Assembly (NCBI GenBank): GCA_001819095.1
Contig: MHLS01000051.1
Location: forward strand, 1 to 9,197
Origin: Candidatus Lloydbacteria bacterium RIFCSPLOWO2_02_FULL_54_12
GTDB taxonomy: Bacteria; Patescibacteriota; Minisyncoccia; Phycocordibacterales; UBA6899
Direction of reading: 5' to 3'
DNA: 9,197 bases
Made by a program: the position numbers and the translations under genes. The number at the start of each line of letters is the position of its first letter. Positions within the stretch are counted from its first letter, which is position 1. Positions 5,874-9,197 of the stretch are shown here, piece after piece. The notes beneath the pieces were generated by a model, which saw nothing but the letters and a program-made list of their open reading frames with translations, had not been told where the DNA came from and did not search any database.

Positions 5874-6812
5874 TTATTTTTTGATGATCTTTCTCGCGAT
5901 CCAGACGAGACTGATCGTGGCGACAACCTCCGTCACGATTCGCTCTAAAAATATCCCCGAAAAACCAAAAGCGAGAGCGATACCCGTGAGCGCTGTGGGA
6001 ATATAACATCCCACGCTAAATAATAGCAAGTTTTTTTGATCCATCCATTGTTTGGATTTGAGGACGCGCAGGTATAGCCATATTCCACTCCCGTACAACG
6101 CGAAGAACAAGATCGGGGACAATTTCAATCCCGCGACAATACTTGAAAGCAAAAGAAAAAGAAACAAAAAAGTGCTGATGCCAAGCCATACCACGCCGCC
6201 GGACGGAGGGGCGACGAAATTTGCGTCGAGACCCTTTCTTCCAAATTTCTTTGAGAGCAACACGAGTGCGAACATGGCGCTCGCAAGTATGATGAACTGG
6301 GACAGAGTGCCGGAAACCTTGTACTCATTAAAGAAGAACGTGGTCGAAAGCGCGAGGATGAGTACCGCAATAAAAATTGCCAACTTTTTGTTCACCCATG
6401 GTTTGTCGCTTTCATCGGAAAACAGCGTGTGGGCAGCAAGAATGGGAAATAGTACGGAGGAAACGGCGTGCCAGAGACCAATGGCGGCAGACCACGCCAA
6501 ACTTATACCGAAAACGTATGCATAGCCGTTATACTCGGCCATCGAAAGCCCTTCTTTCAATATCATTGTTTTGGCGATCAATCCTTCGTTCAGAATTGAG
6601 TATGCAAAACCCAGCAAAAATATTCCCGCAAAATTGAGATTATTCCTTACGGCAAATTCGCGTATCACAAGCACGGCAAGTCCGTAACCAACAAAAAGGA
6701 TTGCAAGTGCGACCGGATTCAAATAGCCGGATAGCGGCGTGCTCCCCGTGAGCACCTCCGGGACGAACATCGCTATGAGTATGAGTGTTGCAATCGCTTT
6801 GCTGTTTTTCAT
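5874..6812 (-). CDS. Multi-pass membrane protein A, unknown family
   Basis: A 312-residue integral membrane protein with about eight hydrophobic segments, the first at 7-26. It carries GFAYSILNEG (68-77) and KEGLSMA (86-92), then GLWHAVSS (112-119) and LFSDE (130-134). The same frame of residues (G-aromatic, a Glu eight or nine positions on, EGLS) occurs at equal spacing in the gene just upstream. Acidic residues and a His placed in membrane segments could bind a metal or be catalytic, as in some membrane proteases, but it lacks the CPBP/CAAX consensus. ATG 6812 is preferred: AAGG lies 3 nt before it and CATAAT 7 nt before it; a GTG at 6830 would add six residues and overlap the previous stop. 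Its last codons AAA AAA TAA run straight into the tRNA-Ala gene. Confidence 0.75.
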   Translation of the reverse strand: MKNSKAIATLILIAMFVPEVLTGSTPLSGYLNPVALAILFVGYGLAVLVIREFAVRNNLNFAGIFLLGFAYSILNEGLIAKTMILKEGLSMAEYNGYAYVFGISLAWSAAIGLWHAVSSVLFPILAAHTLFSDESDKPWVNKKLAIFIAVLILALSTTFFFNEYKVSGTLSQFIILASAMFALVLLSKKFGRKGLDANFVAPPSGGVVWLGISTFLFLFLLLSSIVAGLKLSPILFFALYGSGIWLYLRVLKSKQWMDQKNLLLFSVGCYIPTALTGIALAFGFSGIFLERIVTEVVATISLVWIARKIIKK

Positions 6813-6820
6813 ATGCCTTA

Positions 6821-7555
6821 TTATGTGCACGAAATATATTCACACGGCGGAAATGCATCGGGAAATGTACTTCGTAAAAACCAGAGAACCGCCATGGGGG
6901 GTATGGAAAAAACGAGAAACAGAAGAAGTGTGGAAGAGTAGCGCCACGCGATGCCGACAACCTTTGTACCCCGTTCGGCGACACTGAAGAGCGCCGGGGC
7001 GATGATGAGGTTGTAGGTACACATAGTGGGAAGGATGAGAAGCACTGCCGCAATCGGATTTTGAGAAAGATAGGAGAGCGTATGTTCCGAAAAGAGGCCC
7101 CACAGACCGCTGATGAAGAAAATATCTGTGAGAGAATATGAATAGCGCCGTATGAAAAAATACCATCCAAATATAAAGCCGGTAAAGGCAAAAACGTTGA
7201 ACGCCCAAAACTGTGAGACGCGAAGCAAAAGTGTCGCGAGCGAGAGCCCTTCGTTCGCCGCATGGACCAGCCCAACGATAAACTCCTCCGCGAGCATGGC
7301 ACCGTAACCAAGGATAAGAAATTTGAGAAGTGGCGAGATCTTCCATTGCCGCAAATGAAACACTATCGCTTCTCGGTACTGCACAACGAAATAACCCACC
7401 CCGCCGAGCCACAATACATAGTAGAGAACGGTGAACGAGCGTTCAATAAAAACAAAATAGATATTGAGGATGACCACCGCAATAACCAGCGGGATACGTA
7501 TGAAGCGCGGGAAAATGTGGTTCGCAGGCAACATATAATCACTGTTTGGTTGCAT
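6821..7555 (-). CDS. Multi-pass membrane protein B, possible paralogue of A
   Basis: A 244-residue integral membrane protein with six or seven hydrophobic segments. GYGAMLAEEFIVG (83-95) and NEGLSLA (101-107) align without gaps to GFAYSILNEGLIA and KEGLSMA of the next gene; an RE pair before the motif (61-62) and LFSEH after it (154-158) also have counterparts. I do not recognise the family. The start is uncertain: ATG 7555 overlaps the propeller gene by 17 nt, while ATG 7534 lies 4 nt after its stop and gives a shorter N-terminus MLPANHIF. Neither has a clear ribosome site, which suggests translational coupling. It ends 8 nt before the start of protein A, so the genes form one operon. Confidence 0.72.
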   Translation of the reverse strand: MQPNSDYMLPANHIFPRFIRIPLVIAVVILNIYFVFIERSFTVLYYVLWLGGVGYFVVQYREAIVFHLRQWKISPLLKFLILGYGAMLAEEFIVGLVHAANEGLSLATLLLRVSQFWAFNVFAFTGFIFGWYFFIRRYSYSLTDIFFISGLWGLFSEHTLSYLSQNPIAAVLLILPTMCTYNLIIAPALFSVAERGTKVVGIAWRYSSTLLLFLVFSIPPMAVLWFLRSTFPDAFPPCEYISCT

Positions 7556-8576
7556 ACCCTATACCGTAGCCGAAGTTCGAAAATCCAAATGTTCCTGTCT
7601 GTCCAGCAAACCACATTTTTATGGACTTGCCATCTTGAAGAACGGTCGGTTGTCCAACGGAGTGATCTTTCCAGTCCCCGCCACCTTTTGTGAATATGTT
7701 GGTTTCTACTTCCTGAAAATAAATGCCATCAGTACTTTTTGCAGATGAAATGGCGACTGGCTCCCATCCGTCGGGATCATATACTACTTGATAGTACAAA
7801 TAGACAACGCCATTCTTCACATACGCCGCGGGAGTTGAGTATCCCCTATATTTGGTCGAATCATAAGATGGCGTGAGAGTGTGGGCTATTTGATTATCGG
7901 TAAACGTACTTCCATCTTTCGAAGTTGCAACCATTATTCCAAATGGTGATCCGGGCTCGGGGTAATTTGATTTTGCGCTGACATAATACAAATAAAACTT
8001 GTTTTTAAAGTACGCAACGGCTGGTTCAGATGTTGTATAAAATCCCCACTTTAAAGGGTCTGGTTGGGGCTTGATGATGGGATTATTCGGGTCTTTTGTC
8101 CAGCTGATTCCGTCGTTCGACGTTGCGTGGCCAATGCTGTAATTCGCTTCATAAACTTTAGCATTATTCGCCGCATAGTACATATGATACGTATTCCCCA
8201 CCCTTAGCACTGTAGGGACTTCAATACTTGCTCCATCCCACGTTCCTTCGGAGGGAGAGAGTACGGGATCTTTGTTAATGCTCCAATTGATGCCATCTCG
8301 GGAGATGGCGTAATAAATTTTTATCTCAAGCTCATCTGCAGATGGATCCCCGCCAGACAGCCACATTTTATACGTATCGCCCTCTTTGATCACTGACGGG
8401 TCGTTCCAAAGAATATCGGGGAGGACATCTTTATATTTGATAATAGGATTGTTCCTGTATTCCACCCAACTCGATGTGGCAGTGGCCAGTTGGGGAGTAA
8501 CTAATATTTTTTCACTTGAACTTACGAGTATAAAAACTGCAACAACAATAATGGCGATGAAAAAATATTTCTTCAT
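7539..8576 (-). CDS. Membrane-anchored five-bladed propeller, GH43/GH32/GH130-like
   Basis: A 345-residue protein. Residues 1-20 (MKKYFFIAIIVVAVFILVSS) are a signal peptide or anchor, so the rest is outside the cell. Five blade motifs of the form x-P-[SAT]-[VA]...Y-x-[ML]-[WY] occur at DPSV 59-62, VPTV 120-123, EPAV 184-187, TPAA 248-251 and QPTV 309-312, each with its inner strand some 10 residues on. Between them are Asp-box-like turns SRDGINW, SNDGISW, SKDGSTF and STDGIYF (92, 153, 219, 281). This is the five-bladed fold of GH43, GH32/68 and GH130 families acting on furanosides, arabinans, fructans or mannosides. D59, E119 and E184 are candidate active-site acids, but the catalytic set and substrate cannot be fixed; it may be a binding protein. 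ATG 8576 is preferred to GTG 8618, which adds 14 non-signal residues. Confidence 0.85.
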   Translation of the reverse strand: MKKYFFIAIIVVAVFILVSSSEKILVTPQLATATSSWVEYRNNPIIKYKDVLPDILWNDPSVIKEGDTYKMWLSGGDPSADELEIKIYYAISRDGINWSINKDPVLSPSEGTWDGASIEVPTVLRVGNTYHMYYAANNAKVYEANYSIGHATSNDGISWTKDPNNPIIKPQPDPLKWGFYTTSEPAVAYFKNKFYLYYVSAKSNYPEPGSPFGIMVATSKDGSTFTDNQIAHTLTPSYDSTKYRGYSTPAAYVKNGVVYLYYQVVYDPDGWEPVAISSAKSTDGIYFQEVETNIFTKGGGDWKDHSVGQPTVLQDGKSIKMWFAGQTGTFGFSNFGYGIGYATKQ

Positions 8577-8608
8577 GTTGAAAAGGAAGTGGGGATAAAT
8601 TTTTTGAT

Positions 8609-8637
8609 ATTTTTTCACATTTTTGCGATCCCGTCAA
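8609..8637 (-). promoter_or_regulatory. Candidate promoter of the propeller operon
   Basis: On the minus strand TTGACG (8632-8637) is followed after 17 nt by AAAAAT (8609-8614) in an AT-rich stretch, giving a leader of roughly 25-30 nt before ATG 8576. The -35 is good (five of six), the -10 weak (four of six). The gap from the MazG-like stop at 8749 to this site contains no gene that I can support. Confidence 0.35.
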
Positions 8638-8748
8638 TAAACCACAATTGTTCAGCGGCATATTTCGGATTTTTACTACGTCGAGCGAGTAGCGGGCGGA
8701 AAATGCTGATTTTACACAACGTCCGAGCAATGACGTGGAGAAGTATTC

Positions 8749-9087
8749 TTAATCTTTGCCAAATCGGTCCTTATCGCGAGTGGTCATTTTGTCAAAACTT
8801 TTTCGCAACGCCCGATCCATGTTTATTCCATTGGAGTTGGCAAAACACATCAGCGTGTAGATAATATCCCCCATTTCCTCCTCGAGTTCTTGCTCTTTTT
8901 CCGTATCCTTCTTCTTTTTGTCGCCGTAGAGGTGGTTCACGAGACGCGCGAACTCGCCGCCTTCTTCGAACAATCTCGCCAGAATGGCAAGCGGCGACCA
9001 GTAGCGCCAGCCGTGCTTCTTGTAGAACGCGTCAAGTTCTTGTTGATATTCCTTCATACGTTCATTGTACTCCGGAAAAACGCTCAC
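8749..9087 (-). CDS. MazG-like nucleotide pyrophosphohydrolase
   Basis: A 112-residue all-alpha protein. EEGGEF (41-46) and ELEEEMGDIIYTL (67-79) form the MazG signature EExxE...ExxD (E42, E45, E71, D74), which binds Mg2+ and an NTP; a charged Lys/Glu segment (57-71) lies between. Such enzymes cleave NTPs or modified dNTPs to NMP and pyrophosphate and act as cytosolic house-cleaning enzymes. The length fits single-domain MazG proteins. The GTG start at 9087 is supported by GGAG five nt upstream and by a GTGA overlap with the stop of the preceding gene, a usual mark of translational coupling. ATG 9057, with TACAAT six nt before it, is a second possible start giving 102 residues. The substrate cannot be told. 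Confidence 0.85.
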   Translation of the reverse strand: MSVFPEYNERMKEYQQELDAFYKKHGWRYWSPLAILARLFEEGGEFARLVNHLYGDKKKKDTEKEQELEEEMGDIIYTLMCFANSNGINMDRALRKSFDKMTTRDKDRFGKD

Positions 9088-9197
9088 GCGCGCTCCAAGC
9101 GATACCCGTAACCGGACAACACCGTTTCAAGCGCGGAATGGACGACGGCATCGTCTCGCTTCCCGTATTCCCTTCTGTGGTTGATCTCAATGCGGCT
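9084..9197 (-). CDS. C-terminal end of an upstream gene (partial)
   Basis: An open frame enters from the right edge and gives 37 residues ending GYGYRLERA before TGA at 9084-9086. It is GC-rich like the MazG-like gene and overlaps its GTG start by 4 nt, which supports its being a real gene in the same operon. The tail contains a likely helix HSALETVL. Too little is present to name the family. Confidence 0.6.
   Translation of the reverse strand, partial: SRIEINHRREYGKRDDAVVHSALETVLSGYGYRLERA

Larger units (their letters stand above)
5874..8745. other. AT-rich gene block next to tRNA-Ala
   Basis: Base composition changes sharply at the tRNA. Hand counts of 60-base lines give 35/60 GC (5281), 37/60 (4741) and 37/60 (8941) outside, but 20/60 (6121), 29/60 (7801) and 18/60 (8521) inside. 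All three genes inside are on the minus strand and concern the membrane or cell surface. This fits horizontal acquisition. No integrase, insertion sequence or tRNA-derived direct repeat was found at the right border, and the block is on the 5' side of the tRNA, not the usual integration side. Confidence 0.5.

Noticed and set aside
5874..6812. CAAX/CPBP-type membrane protease
   Set aside because: There is a Glu in a membrane motif and a WHxxxS, but the EExxxR, FxxxH and HxxxN motifs are not present together.
8659..8706. Terminator after the MazG-like gene
   Set aside because: GCAT-ATTTC can pair with GAAAATGC only with a bulge and a long loop, and no T-run follows; too weak to call.

Overview
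The window is about 9.2 kb of compact bacterial DNA that uses the standard code: TGA is a stop at several gene ends (for example 3674-3676, 7539-7541 and 9084-9086). There is no rRNA, ribosomal protein or other firm taxonomic marker. Short genes, tight gene ends, few clear Shine-Dalgarno sites, -10-like boxes set 6-9 nt before start codons, and a tRNA without an encoded CCA suggest an uncultivated small-genome lineage. A Patescibacteria/CPR (Parcubacteria-like) origin is my inference, not shown by the sequence.

Left block (115-1162): a divergent pair, a minimal VIT1/CCC1-type metal transporter (minus) and a single-domain rhodanese (plus), shares a promoter gap of about 40 bp. Each gene ends at a copy of the same nested palindrome (arm AAGGTTCGACCTTGTATT), which works as a terminator-like hairpin. 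A 29-residue membrane peptide gene and a CTAG-rich inverted repeat follow.

Middle block (1398-4534, all minus): three genes read in the order degenerate HD-GYP-like protein, Tat-exported protein with a JAMM-like metal site, and six-helix haem/FAD/NAD(P)H oxidoreductase of the NOX/ferric reductase superfamily. The first two are 6 nt apart; the third follows after 95 nt with its own -10-like box. I think this trio is the most original content of the window: a possible envelope redox/proteolysis module. With VIT and rhodanese next door it may belong to iron, sulfur or oxidative stress handling, but that is inference. A divergent gene (4714-5796) encodes a soluble domain, a helical region and a C-terminal membrane anchor.

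Right block: tRNA-Ala(GGC) lies on the minus strand at 5803-5873, and its first base directly follows the stop codon of the next gene. From 5874 to about 8745 the DNA is AT-richer (hand-counted 60-base lines of 30-48% GC, against 58-62% in flanking genes). It holds a minus-strand run: a membrane-anchored five-bladed propeller protein resembling GH43/GH32/GH130 glycosidases, then two multi-pass membrane proteins that share a signature and may be diverged paralogues. This looks like an acquired surface-carbohydrate cassette beside a tRNA, although no integrase or att repeat is visible. At the right edge GC rises again, with a MazG-type nucleotide pyrophosphohydrolase coupled by a GTGA overlap to an upstream gene of which only the C-terminus is present.
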